Position numbers and translations under genes: made by a program. 64,000 nt of DNA from Mycteria americana (Eukaryota > Chordata > Aves > Ciconiiformes > Ciconiidae). Below the pieces are notes generated by a model. That model worked only from the letters and a program-made list of their open reading frames with translations, did not search any database and was not told the origin of the DNA. This document shows positions 52,601 to 64,000 of the stretch, in pieces. The stretch covers positions 108,610,062-108,674,061 of the forward strand of contig NC_134367.1 in NCBI RefSeq assembly GCF_035582795.1. The letters run 5' to 3'. The first letter of the stretch is position 1; every line of letters begins with the position of its first letter.

Positions 52601-55600
52601 CAGACAGTTGGCAATACCCTTTATGGACCTAGAGGAAACGGTAAATAATGGGCGGAACAGCGGCTGCGTTTGGGTGAAGTGCATTGTGTCTAACACCACA
52701 ACCACCTGGGCAGTCAACTTCTGCAAACCCAGGAGCACTGCCTCCTGCTTAGCCACCGTACTTGGCGTAGGCCTTCTCCAGCAGCGCGCTCCAGAACTCA
52801 TTGCCTTCCTCCGAGTGCACGAAGAGCAGTTTCCCATTCTTGGTGGGCAGCCTGTCGTCCACCACGACGTCCATCCACTCCCCGTACTGCCAGAACTAAT
52901 GAAAAGAAGAAAGGAAAAGATAACGAGGGCTGGTGTGCACATAACAGCTCCACACTACCGTCTTCCTACCCCTTCACCTGTCATCAGTGCCCCCTGGATA
53001 AGTGACTGTAAGGTTTCATTGCCATGTTGGATTCCTCTCCCTTGTAATGGAGGCAAACTCTTCCCAGCCCTGTGAAGCACCGAGCAGGCTTCTTAATGCT
53101 GAATTAAATTTTGCTGATAGGTAATATTAACAGCAGCTTGTTGCACATAACATCTGGAACACTGCCTGTGCTCCATGCAGAGCTTACATGGTAGAGAGTC
53201 CAGAAAGCTAGCGTGTAGACAGGATACTCTAAAGTCTCTTTTCTTGTCTACTCTTTTAAGGCCCAATCCACTGGAAAAAAAGAAAAACAAACAACGCCCC
53301 TGTAAAAATGCTGCAAGGAGAGGTCACCCAAAGGGGAAGCACTCAATAGTACTAATCCCTTCCGAAAATACTGGCAAATGTGTGAAACATTGCTAATGAT
53401 AATTTTTTGCCTGAACACTAGAAACATTTACTCCAGAATTTGATGCAGTCCTGAAAGGAAGGAAGATAATTCACACAATAACCCCTCTGCTGAGATGAGC
53501 TGGTGGAAGGGATAGGTATGTGCTCTATAACATCTGTCCTCACCAAAACGCCTCCTTTAGCTTGGCAGAGTGAATCCATACTGCTCACACCTGAGCCCAA
53601 CCTCTAGTCAAAGCAGACTGGCTCAGTTCTGACACACCAGGTCTGCAGGCAAGGAAATCCAGACAAAGGCGCAGGAAGGGAAGGGAAGGGAAGGGAAGGG
53701 AAGGGAAGGGAAGGGAAGGGAAGGGAAGGGAAGGGAAGGGAAGGGAAGGGAAGGGAAGGGAAGGGAAGGGAAGGGAAGGGAAGGGAAGGGAAGGGAAGGA
53801 GGAGAAACCACATCAGCCTGAATTCACTCTCGACAGTCGGCAGCGGCAGAGCTTGGCTTGACTCACACGGCGTGATGGTTTGGCTCAGTTTACAAAACCT
53901 GTATAACTCACCAGAGCACTATCAGCTGTAAGGCAGCAGAACCTAGCCAGTGAGCAGGTGTCACTTAATGTTATTTAACCCCATTCTTCTTTTCTTCCCC
54001 CCTTCCCCCCCACCAATTTCACTTACACACTGTAATTCTTTAATATTTAGCCTGTGCCAAACACAAAAAAGCTGCTTTTAGCTAAATACTAGCATTTGCC
54101 TCTTTTATTCTCAATACTCTGATCGTATAGGTACCTGGAAATGAAAGATCCCAGCATAGTCCTTCTGGAAACTCTGAGCCTTGGGAACAACGCGGAACAG
54201 AATATCTGGATTCAGAGTGAGAGATGCAATGGCAGCTAGGAGCCAGCAATCACCTAAAAACACATACGTTACAAGGCAGAAAAGTTAATTAACAAATAGG
54301 GGTTTGCCAAACTGATCCTTACACCGTTATGTCATGCTCCCATCTAGACTAAAATGACAGCATTAACTGCTTTGCAAGGTCCTGCCAGACTCAGTATTGG
54401 TTCAGCAATCCGTTCTTGTTTTGTTGTGTTATTTATCTCTTTTGCTTGTTTTCCACTCACCCAGACCGCATAGGTATCTTGGGGCGTCTGAGACTGATTA
54501 TGGTGGTAATTTCTATTGTCTAGTTTTGACTTTGCTATTGTGTATTTTTAATGAAGCTGTGAAAACGGGCTGCTTTATCTAAGCTTGTTAATGCCTTCAC
54601 GAGACCAAGAACATAGCCAGAGAGAGAAGGCATTTGAGGTATGTGGGTTGCAAAGCCTGGCTGGGCAGTACAGAGTTAATGACCTGTGGTATTTTAACTA
54701 GACCCAAGCCACCACACTTGGGAGAGGCAAGAGCTTAGAAGGTGTCCAGAACAGGGCAAAAACTCTGGGGTGATAGAATGGTGGTGGGACCTCCATTCCT
54801 ATCTTTTAGAGAAGATTTGATGGATAGCAGAAACATTTTGGTGGCTATTCCTTCTTAGCCCTTTCTTTGAAGGTCTGAATTTGAACCAGCACTTAGGGCC
54901 ATTGCTACAGATTTGCCCGCGAGTCTAATGGGAACTGAAGTCTCCTGGGAACTCTGCAAGGAGGTGAGTCCCTTCTCTGGTCCACTCCTTATCCTGGAAA
55001 GGATGGGCATGCCCAGCCCTCGCTGGAGGCTGGGTGTCTCACAGCTCAAGCTGTTTGCTGGGTTACCTGCTCGTGGTGGGTTGGAGGTTGGGTAAGTGGA
55101 AGCCTCTATCACACCAAAGGTGGCGTGCGTGGGAAACTCAGTGACTCATGGGTTTCTTACAGTATTTGCACACCGCAAACAGTAGGAAGAACTTTTGTGG
55201 TTCTGTGTTATTTCTGAGGTGTGCAGAAAGTCTCGGAAAACAAAGCTACCCTGGAGGTACTAACATCTTCCTGGTTCCCTGCGGATTATCTGTGCCAAGA
55301 CATAGTTTCTTGGTGCAGGTGCATATTCTGCAGAAGGAATTGGCATAACAGCTCTTGCTTCAGTGGAAAGAAGCTAATGGAGTAACCAAGGAAAGAGTTT
55401 AATCTGTAGCATGATTTAATATCTTAGAGCAGCAGTTACCTCTTTGTATTGACTTGGGCTTTATGATTTCGTGCCATGATGAATATAATTGTAAAGGTAA
55501 GATACAGGGACTTGCCTGGTGCTGTGTGCTCCCTGCACCCCATTGGGAGGTACCCAGGTGCCTCCTAAGAGCTGAGCAAGAAACAGCTCTTCCCAGTTAG

Positions 55601-58600
55601 GCAAGCGGTGACTTGAGAAACACCTATGAAGAAGTGGCCCTGGTGTGATAACCTGTAACCACCTGAGCTGGCTGATCTGATATGGGTGCAAAACCGTGAT
55701 CCACCCAGCGTGCCAGCCCAGGCATTTCCAATGAGGAGGGAAAACCTAGTATTAGTATGTGAGGTGCCACTTGAGCCTTCCTTGAGGATTTCTCTCTGTC
55801 ATCCTGGCTGCCACGTCCAGGAAAGAGCATTCAAGATGGAAGGGGGTAGAAAATGGTTGGATTACCTGCTTCTCCCCATCCACCTGCATTTCTTAGGAGA
55901 AGAGGTTAAAAAAAGCTTGTCCTGCTCATCCTACGCAAGTGAAGTTTGAAGAGGAAGTGTGAGGCAGGTTAAATGCTACTTTGCAGAAAAGCTGTTTGAG
56001 CCAAGAGCTCTTACTTGAAAGGTAAGATTTCCCTTGCAGAAGAGAAATAAATTAAAATAGAAGGGTTGTGAGACGTTTAAACTGCAAATAGGAAAAAGGT
56101 GCTGCTGTGCATATAGAAGAGAGAGTCCAAAAGCCTCAGCCTCTAGAACAACTATGAGCAAAAACCTTCTCAAGTTCATCTTCAACCTAGCTCTTTTAAA
56201 AATTATTTTGCATTCCTGTGGAAAAGGGCTCAACTCACTGGCCTGGAAGGTTCCTCCCAGCCGTAGGTAGCTATGTATAAAATGAGCAAAACAGGGAAAG
56301 CACAAGGCAGGGAAAAAAAGGCTTTAAGAACTTCCTCTTCCAAGAAAATGTAGAGGCAGGAAAAAATGAGACTGAGACCACTCGGACCTGCTTTGTATCT
56401 ATTTCTGTGAAGCTTTCCTTGGTACAAGTGTATGCCTTATGCTGTTATAACTTCTGCTTTTGCTTAGAGAGGTAGAAATAATGGTGATAAGTCTGGGGAA
56501 TGGCTCTTCAGAGGAGGAAGATGAAAAGCCTTATAGTTAGAACTGAAGCCCTCATTTTTTAATTTTCTCCAGATTTTCTTGCTGCCCTGACTGTTCCTGG
56601 CATGCTGTGAAGCACAGAAGACTATTTCTGAAAAGGTGGCAGGGTGGGGGTCCTGGTGTCCCTGTTGTGTCCCACCACCCCCAGTGAGACCAGAGAGGGT
56701 CTGTAGCAGTGACGAGTTGGTGCTCTTCCCCGTGTGCAACATCTGGAAGGGTTTCCCCTTCCTGGTCTAGGCTGGGTTTTTACAGCCAGTGAAGGGGAAA
56801 CTACTCTGGGTTTTGCTGAGGATGGTGTATGTTTGATGCACAATTAGGCAGAAGAATCAGTGAAATAAGAAGGGTTTCCTTAAATACGTTATTTACTTCC
56901 CTGACTCAGAACTAAACAATTTCAGAATCTCATCCCCATAAGATGCCAAATGCAGCGTGAAATCGTTTACAGCTATCTTACGGTATGAATTAACTTCTTA
57001 GCATCTGGGAGAGTGAGTGGCATTGGCATTGGCACTTCTGCCTCCCGCAAACGCACCATGCAATCTAACCTCCCCGGGAAGCATTAGGGGCAAGTCTGCT
57101 CAGAGCATGCATGGAAAGAATTGTATTGGAAGAATTGCAGTGGTGAACGTGGCCTTAAAAATAGCTATGCCTGCCTTGAGCAATGCAGAGTCCTGTCTCT
57201 AAACTTTACTTGGGGGCCTAATATCTTTGGCTAAGCTTGTGGGTGAACAAATATTAACCGTGCCCTCCAAAATGAACCAGCTGGGAATTGGCTGCTGTGC
57301 AGTAACTTGATAAAAAGGAAGGTTTGCATGGGGTGCCTAGATGCAGATGGTTTGGGGCCATCTTTTATATACAAGTGACGTGTTACATTCAGGTTCTTGT
57401 GATATTGGCTTTAAGACAAACTAAAGAGGAAGCAGGAATCGGTCCATACCAAGGAGCTTCCAGGATGGAGCCTAAACTGCACAGGTTGCCTCTGATCTTC
57501 TTGTCTTCTTGTACACCACAATGGGATCCTGGCCTATTAATACGGTTTCTCTGCCCTACTGGATAATGCATTGCTAATTCTAAAAAAGTACAAGTTGACA
57601 GTACATGTTCCTTTTTTCAAAGTTCAACATCATTTTGCCGGCAGCAAACTTCAGAGTTTTGTTTGTGGTTGTGCCTACAGTATAGTGCAGCAGCACAAGC
57701 TCCTTAGAAAGGCACCTTATGTAGGACCACTCAAACTTGTCCTGATTCAGCTGCAGGTTATGAGTCATCTTTCAAACTGTGAGGAAACTATTTGATTCCC
57801 TTCCTAAAAAGTGAATTTTTGGAGGGAGAGGAAATGAGGCCAACTGGCCAATGAATTAAATATTTGATTAGAATGTATTTCCAATACAGCTATAGTCAGA
57901 AAAATGACAATATCAAAAAGCATTTCTGCTCACTGTATGTGTTTGAAGTTGTAGCCTTTTAGCTTATAAAAGGAAATTAAAAAAAAAAAGTCTTCTCAGC
58001 ATTAGCCCTGCAAGGCTAAATTACCTACAGGCACATACACTGCTTTCTTCACAGTCTCATATTTCATGAACAAAAGTTTCAGACAAGTGCCAATTACAGT
58101 GTTTACTGCTGCTGAATGGGCTAAAAAGAAGCCAGCTCAATTCCTGGATCTGAAATAATTTGTAATGTTGGTAAAGTCCAATTCTTTTTTTTTTTTTTTT
58201 AATTTGAAATAAGCAATTCTGACCTTGAGCTTGTGGTGGAAAGGGTAAACGTGAAGCCTAGCTGCACCTAGCTTCGTGTGTGTACATATACATATATATG
58301 TACACACGCACATGATCTTGGAGAATTACTTTGCCTATTAATGTGCTTGAAATGAAATCACTCGCCGCTCACAGATGTACCGAGATGGCTCGTGTTCTCA
58401 GTGCTACGCAGGCGCCTCCTGGTTTTCAGAGATAATCGAATTGCTGCAGAGGATACCGAATCCTTGGTGACCTGGGAGCTGAGCGACTCCTCTATATTGA
58501 TGATGTTTACCCAAGCGTGCTGCACTCACAGAGGCCATAAAATAAATGAGAAATGTGATTAGTTTCAGTTGCCACAGAGCAGCACTCAGTTTCTGTTTAG

Positions 58601-61600
58601 CTACCATCAAAGTGTCTAGACGCAGAGCATCTAAACTCTTCATTGACCTAGGGAAGGTGAGTTTAAGCCAAAAGTCCAAGTGTCTGGCTCCAAGATCTAA
58701 CTGGACAGTACAGAGGCATTTCTGTCCTGACTGTACTCTGGCTTGTTGCTATTTCAGCAATGCCTGGTGTTCAGAAGGGACCCATATACAATGCTGTGGC
58801 TCTTGCTTCCCGGTTTGTCAAGCAGATTTGACTCTCAGCTCTAGTCTCTGCTGGAAGCCCTTCTTCAGAGCTCATAGTACCTGGGGCATCCTACCAGACA
58901 TCAAGGACGCACTGACCTGCTAGCTTTATAATTTCTGGCAGTGCAGGATGCTCCTGCTTCGAGATTTCTAAAGAAGGCTACCTAAAGTTTTTTTATGGAA
59001 ATGAATTAAGCTCTGCAGCTGTGTACAGAAAGGCAAAGGAGCACCCAGCAAAGGAACGGGCTTTCTTCTCTTTGGGGTCTCAGAGTTGTCAGTGAAGGTA
59101 TTTCTTGAGATCTAGGGGATCTGTCTCCTAGAACAAGGATCTCAAATACCCCTGGGCCCATAGGACTGAACATCAGAAGGGCCATATATTAATGTCTATA
59201 GCAAAATAAGCAAACGAACCCAGTACTGTTAAGCACTCTCCTGCCTACAGGAGCTCCAAAGGCTCCCTCAACAGGTATCAGATCTATCTCAGAGCTGTCA
59301 GGCTTTGATTTGTTCTCCAGCCTACCCATAAACTTCTCAAATCCGCCTGTAAGACAAAACGCGCACAAAGCCCACATGGGGTGGGCTCCTCAGCCGGTAC
59401 GAACTGGTGCATCTGCGTTGGCTTCAGGGGACTTCTCCAGCTGACAGCCCAGGCCAAGGGACCTGCAGTGCCTGGAGTACCCTCTGAGCCTTCACAACAA
59501 AAGGCACCCCATGAATATAAATGGTGCGGATCTGGAAAGCTAATATTAAACTGAGAGGGTTTAAGTATGTTTTATATTCTTTAAATTAAATTTATGCCAC
59601 TTGCTTCTTAAAACCTTCTGCAAACAATTCTGGGGTTAACTTATTCAGATAGCTGCAAGAAAACTTCATAAGTCACCTTTAATAACTAAGACTATGTGAT
59701 TTCATTTCAAGTTGTTACTAGGCTATCAAAAAGATATGGTTCAAAGAACATTTAAAATATTTCAAGTCTTTCAAGTTCCCATCAAACTTCCCAAGCTGAT
59801 ATTCATCTAGCTTACACTGTTGTCAAAGAAATAAGTTTAATGGAGTGAGACTAACTCTCTGTTTTCTTGTTCCTTTTGTTCATATAAACCCAGACCTGCA
59901 GTGTTATTTTTAAAAGAAAAGAAACATCTTAGAGAAGATTATTAAAAATAGGCTCTACTTCCCTAAAGGACTTGTTAACGGGTCACATACATGGCTTATG
60001 TAAATATGTAATCAGGGTCTGTTTCAATGGAAGTGTTTTACATGAGGGCTTTAGTAACAAGGGCTTTGATATTCAAGGTATTGGATCAAATACCAAAAAA
60101 ACATAGTATGCCTCAGAGACGTAAAGCAAATACCTGAACGCTAAAAGGGAAGTCCCATGCCTATATCCTGAAGTTTATTTTTGTGAAGGGTCAGTGTGTG
60201 TAGAAGCGATTATAAGCTGCCTTGCAGAAACAAATTGGATTATCTTTGATTATTTTTTCTTTGAGAGAGAGAGAAAAGGAAACTCCTAACAAAACCAGAA
60301 TCGGATATTGGGGCTTTTCTTCTAGGTTTAGGGGTTGCTCTCAGGACCAGCACTTGGGGTACTGCCCACCGAAGGCTGGCTTGGGAAAGCTTGGGAAAGC
60401 TTGGGAAAGCCCACCGGAGGCAGGCACCGTCCCCAGATTCACAGGAGGCTTTTGGGCCCAGTTTTGTTGTTTGATGAGTTTTGGCACTGCTCTCTAATGA
60501 AAGCCCATTTAGCACAAAGGACTGGGACTCCACAGAGACATTCAGGAGGTGGCAGAAATAAAAAGGGGCTTAGGGTATTTGCATTCAGTTTCTAGGCTTA
60601 ACACAAATAATGCATTGACCTCTTCTAGTTTAAGAGCAGGTAATATTCTTCAGTCTTTTAGCTTGTAAACTGTCAAGGAAAATGAGGTTTTACTTCAGGC
60701 ATATGATCTTTTTTTTTTTATGCTATTATAGAAACTTCCCAAATTGGAGGTGACAAGAAATGTTGCTTTTATTATTTATCTGAACCATTTTCCTAAAATA
60801 CAGTAAGTGATTTCCCCACACTCTGTTCCAGCATCCACTGAATAAATATCCTGGAGCAAGTATATGATTGGGCATCTTATTTTTAGCATTTGGAGCACAG
60901 GCCCACACACCAGGGAATTTTTTAGCAATTGCTTTAATGGTGCTGTGTTTACAGGACCAGCATTGGTATTATTTATTGCCAATGACTTGCAGAAATTGTT
61001 TGAATCTCATTTGCACAATGGATGGGCTGGAAGACCAGTAAGGTCAGGAGTACTGCAGTAAGCAGCGCGGGAGGGAGAAAGGCTGATTTCTCTGTGTCTC
61101 ATCTATCAAATTCTCATTACAGGAGTTTCAGCCTTCTCGCCTCTATATGCAGTCAGGAGAGGTTGCTGCTGCTGTCTTCTGGAGCTGGATCTTATCAGCG
61201 AGGCAGGCAGGGAGGAAGGCTGCTGCTGCAGCTATTCGAAGGGGGAATAAAGCCCCCTTAAGAGCTCCCTTGTGGCCACTTGCATGGGAGCTCTGTTTAG
61301 ACAACGGCAAGCACTGGAGAAAAACGAGTAAGAAAGTTTTGCTCTGACGGATCTCCAGGAGAGGATGAGTGCTGTCTGAGAGACATCTCGCCAGCGTCAG
61401 CCCCTAACTCGGGGAGCTGAGCAACACTGCCTTTTCTGGCTGCGTTTGCCTGGTCACTCCTGCCTCTGCTCGCAGCTCTACACCAAACGCCGTACAAGCA
61501 GAAGGAGCATTCAGCATGAAGGGCTTGGAACAATTTGCCTGTTGTGGATGATATTCCAAAGTTTACGTGCTCTGTTCATTTTTTTACGATGTGGTTCCTG

Positions 61601-62258
61601 TTTCTAACTCATGCCTGCAAGCGGATGGGCCATCCTGCTTGGCATGAAATGTCATAGCCCCAGCCCCGGTACTAAACCAGTTCCTGCTCTGCTCCTTGGT
61701 TATTGTGTACTTGTTTTGTGTGAAACTGTGGCTAGAACTTGCTCTGCCTCCCAAATAAAAATCCCTAAAGACTAGGCTACTGGGTGAAACTTCCCTGGGG
61801 TCCCTTGTCCCTTGAGTCTTTGGAGCCGCTCTTGCTGGGATGGGCATGAAGCCCACTCTCTTGTTTCAAGCAAGTGCTCTCGTGATTAGGTTGGTGTCCA
61901 GCTCTGTCTCAAGTGGTGAAAAGCAAGCCAGTCTTCTGCTCCACAACGGGATAATTAGCTTCCTACCTCCAAGAGACAGTCTGGTGTCTCCCAATGCTCT
62001 CACAAGCCTATATACACCCCATCCCAGGCAGCAATGCTGGTACATGAGTCCCCTTCTCGGGTATCTGCCTCTCTCCATGCTATGTCTGGGAGATAGCCAA
62101 TAAAATGGTCTGTGTGTAAGGAATTTTTAAATTAAGCTTCATTTTTTTTTTCTTCTTCCAAGACAAAATTCAGAAGCGCTGTACGTACCCAGCTCTCCTT
62201 GGCAGACATCTGTTCGAGTAGCTCCTCCAATTATAAACTGAGGATTGGCGCATAACTC
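34634..62258 (-). CDS. CAPN8: Calpain-8, exons 2-21 (5' end outside window)
   Basis: Calcium-dependent intracellular cysteine protease. Twenty phase-consistent exons: 62189-62258, 54135-54253, 52762-52895, 52285-52453, 51304-51387, 50381-50466, 48947-49021, 47780-47940, 46902-47077, 44892-44903, 42952-43163, 42345-42381, 41601-41666, 40606-40663, 39961-40025, 38670-38738, 37268-37346, 36233-36349, 35557-35615 and 34634-34657. They total 1,872 bp, 623 residues plus stop. Adding a usual first exon of about 79 residues gives about 702, the normal length. Numbered that way, the catalytic Cys, His and Asn fall at 105, 262 and 286, the positions known for m-calpain. The paralogue call rests on the C terminus: [40 protein letters not shown] and LSLAEWLCC fit CAPN8 as I recall it better than CAPN1, 2, 3 or 9. 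In mammals CAPN8 is mainly a gastric mucosal calpain. Exon 1 was not seen up to 64000. Confidence 0.95.
35014..35100 (+). mobile_element. CR1 LINE 3'-end fragment in CAPN8 intron 20
   Basis: attggatggacctcttgggg, then ccccttccagctg and a later tattctgta, follows the usual CR1 tail order (GACTAGATGACCTC, GGTCCCTTCCA, ATTCTGT). Short and diverged. Confidence 0.55.
44892..44903 (-). other. CAPN8: CAPN8 12-bp microexon (exon 11)
   Basis: Four codons, IPQE, flanked by a pyrimidine-rich CAG acceptor and a GTATGT donor. The size and place match the 12-bp exon known in classical calpain genes, between the IGYSIYQ end of exon 10 and the LENN start of exon 12. It is far too short for ORF-based detection. 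Confidence 0.93.
45092..45179 (+). repeat. Diverged direct repeat, copy 1, CAPN8 intron 10
   Basis: Aligns without gaps to 46262-46349 at a constant offset of 1,170 bp, with about 82% identity by eye (about 16 mismatches in 88). The shared core is catttaattgct. Either a local duplication or two insertions of one unidentified element. Confidence 0.75.
46262..46349 (+). repeat. Diverged direct repeat, copy 2, CAPN8 intron 10
   Basis: Partner of the repeat at 45092. Both copies lie between exon 10 and the 12-bp exon 11, and neither is coding. Confidence 0.75.
53674..53799 (+). repeat. (AAGGG)n pentanucleotide microsatellite in CAPN8 intron 3
   Basis: About 25 uninterrupted copies of AAGGG on the plus strand. 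The gene strand therefore reads CCCTT. It is a pure polypurine/polypyrimidine tract between exons 3 and 4, about 780 bp from exon 4 and 340 bp from exon 3. Confidence 0.98.
58278..58307. repeat. Perfect 13-bp inverted repeat
   Basis: gtgtgtacatata and tatatgtacacac pair perfectly around the 4-base loop cata. It probably arose from a (TG)n(TA)n(CA)n alternating tract, which can form a cruciform or Z-DNA. Confidence 0.9.
60381..60410 (+). repeat. Three tandem 10-bp units
   Basis: ttgggaaagc repeated three times exactly, each boundary forming an AAGCTT site. Confidence 0.95.
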
Positions 62259-64000
62259 CTGAAAAGACACATTTTCAAAGTATGCATCACCCTTTCTGGT
62301 CTGAAAAGTCCCCGTTTCTTGTTCGTTGTTTCAATGTGAAGGTTCAAAAAATATTAAATGCTTTCAGCATTTCTCGAAAAATATATGCTTTGTCCTTTAT
62401 CTGATTAACATGGTGTCAGAACAACGTTGCCTTATTAAATTGAAAACTGCATGTATTTTTTTGCTACTTGAGTCTGTCAGTGATATTGGTGAGAATTTTT
62501 GCTACTGTGGGGACGGAGGTGGAAAATCAGCCTTGGAATTTACATCTTATTTTGGCTTGCTGTGGTTTTGGTTCAAGCAATGCAAATGAGTTTGTGACCG
62601 TCGCTGCTGGGTCCGACATTGGAACTGTGTTGAGCTTCCCCTGCCACCGGCATGGAGAACGTTCCCCCTCCCCGACCCCGCTTCCTGGGAGGCCAACCAC
62701 GCAAACACTTTTATTAGTGACCCCCCTTTCTTCCTAGCCCTTTGAGGCCAGCCAAGTTGGTTATGGCAATGACTGTTCCTCCTATCCCAACTCCGAGCCC
62801 TCCAACAATTCAAGCCCTATATTAGGAAGTTAATATTGTCTCTCCAGAGGCAAAAGCCTTCCCTTTCTCCTGAGCATTTTCCATGAGCTTCTGGATGGCA
62901 GCAAGGGGCAGTTTATAGGAAGCCTAACTTGGTGACCAGTGTTGAGGAAGGCTTGGGCAGTTGCCCGCTCTCCCAGAGAGCTGGTTGTCAGCTCTGAGCA
63001 TCCCCGTGTCACTGAGCTGTGGAGACAGGGACAACCCAGGACTTCTTGTGTGTGTGTGTGTGCGTGTGTGTGATGAAGAGCCAGTTTGTGAATCTCCTCT
63101 CGCAGTAGGTGTGATCCTGGCTACATCCTTTTTGCTTCTGTGGTTATCCAGCTGATCGGTCTTGGTGGATAGGAGTGAGGAGTAGGTTACCTACCACACA
63201 GAAAAGGGTTTGTGTTGGTTTTTCTCTCCTCCCTCCAAATTGGTGCAGCTGGTGGCAGTCAGCTGTGTATGACTTATTACTCACCTAGACACCTGTCCTT
63301 TCTGAGCCACTGCCAAGTGCCACATACGCCTTTCTCACAACTGCATTTCCACCTTCTCTCTTTCTATAAACCCACTGTTGAAATCAGAGGACAAGTCTTT
63401 GATGGCAGAGTGTCTAACGCTCACTGTCTGCAAACCAGCAGTCACAAACCAGGGAGGGATGACCTTAGCAGTGGATATTTATTTTGCAGGGCGCATTTCT
63501 CCAGCAGGTCTCTTCCAGTTCACCCACTGGGTCCTGCTGCCTGTTTCAGATGCAGGCAGGTAAATGAACAGCGATCCCAATCAGCCTGCAATTGTGGGCA
63601 GTTTGCAGATTGAAACTTGTCAGCTGACTTAAAAAGTCCAAGCAATGAGCAGGGCTGTGATCTGGGAGTCATCCGCAACCCACAGAAGCAGCTCAGATCC
63701 AGGTTCCTCCACAGGAGAGCAAAGCAGAGGGTCTGTCCCCCACACGCGTGCTTGTGCCACCTTGCAGCAGGGTTGGACTCTGCCCCCTGCGTAGCAATAA
63801 GCCAGTGGGTCCAGATACTTGTGGGTTAAGTGTCCATAAACTGCTTGTGCTGTTTATGTTAAGTGTCCAGAGGCTGCTGAGTGCTGGGAGGGCAGAGGGC
63901 TCCCACATGGGCAGGTCTCTAGCAAGCAGGGCTGGGACATTTAACCCTGCTGGATTTCAGCCCTCGGTCTTTCCTGACCGCACTACACTTGTGACTGTGC
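62259..64000. other. CAPN8: CAPN8 intron 1, left part
   Basis: Sequence upstream of exon 2. No calpain exon 1 (a start codon and the conserved N-terminal helix region) was found, so it should lie beyond 64000. It contains a short TG repeat at 63047-63072. Confidence 0.65.
63047..63072 (+). repeat. Short (TG)n microsatellite
   Basis: Thirteen TG steps with one C interruption at 63063. Confidence 0.95.

Larger units (their letters stand above)
54254..62188. other. CAPN8: CAPN8 intron 2 (7.9 kb)
   Basis: The largest intron seen. No other gene recognised in it. It contains a T run at 58185-58200, a hairpin at 58278-58307 and three tandem ttgggaaagc units at 60381-60410. Confidence 0.8.
48947..62258 (-). 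other. CAPN8: CAPN8 protease core (PC1 and PC2), exons 2-8
   Basis: Exon 2 carries [20 protein letters not shown]. Exon 3 (54135-54253) has [13 protein letters not shown] with the nucleophilic Cys. Exon 4 has the [18 protein letters not shown] segment of PC1. Exon 5 has GGISESYEL. Exon 6 (51304-51387) has [15 protein letters not shown] with the catalytic His. Exon 7 (50381-50466) has [13 protein letters not shown] with the catalytic Asn and Trp. Exon 8 ends in DGEFW. All residues needed for catalysis are present, and exon lengths 70, 119, 134, 169, 84, 86 and 75 are those of classical calpains. Confidence 0.95.

Noticed and set aside
53674..53799. CRISPR-like or telomere-like array
   Set aside because: Simple 5-bp satellite without spacers, and not TTAGGG.
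53604..53813. Open frame with repeated PSLPF motifs
   Set aside because: It is only the translation of the AAGGG microsatellite within an intron.

Overview
The window is vertebrate nuclear DNA, most likely from a bird. The evidence is spliced genes with GT-AG introns, several CR1-type LINE pieces, few repeats otherwise, compact introns, and a calpain-8 gene close in sequence to the mammalian one. A turtle or crocodilian cannot be excluded from sequence alone. There are no bacterial-style operons, CRISPR arrays or phage genes.

Layout. (1) 1-15646 is a GC-rich head-to-tail tandem array with a 7,256-bp period: two full units and a part of a third, which runs off the left edge. Every full period carries one complete-looking, compact, multi-exon gene on the minus strand for a PH plus RhoGAP protein related to ARHGAP20/TAGAP. 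I could join 14 exons in phase, giving about 550 residues. Two gene copies are complete (CDS 3254-7961 and 10510-15217). The third shows only its first three coding exons (1-705). Units differ by only about 0.1% by eye. The right end of the array lies inside a minus-strand CR1 reverse-transcriptase fragment. That fragment is continuous only at the outermost junction, which marks this edge as ancestral and the internal junctions as products of duplication. (2) 15901-34425 is AT-richer intergenic DNA in which I find no gene, only old MIR-like SINE remnants and small repeats. (3) 34634-62258 holds twenty coding exons (2 to 21) of a calpain on the minus strand, identified as CAPN8. Exon sizes, phases, the catalytic Cys/His/Asn and the C-terminal penta-EF-hand domain are all intact. 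Exon 1 lies beyond the right edge or was not found. (4) 62259-64000 is intron 1 of that gene.

Function. The array genes should act on Rho-family GTPases: the catalytic arginine and supporting residues are present, the PH domain could bind membrane lipid, and a Gly-2/Cys-rich N terminus may be lipidated. CAPN8 is a calcium-dependent cytosolic cysteine protease. I see no functional link between the two; they are neighbours. The most notable thing here is the recent, still-intact amplification of the RhoGAP gene and its CR1-located breakpoint. I did not find a wholly new kind of system.
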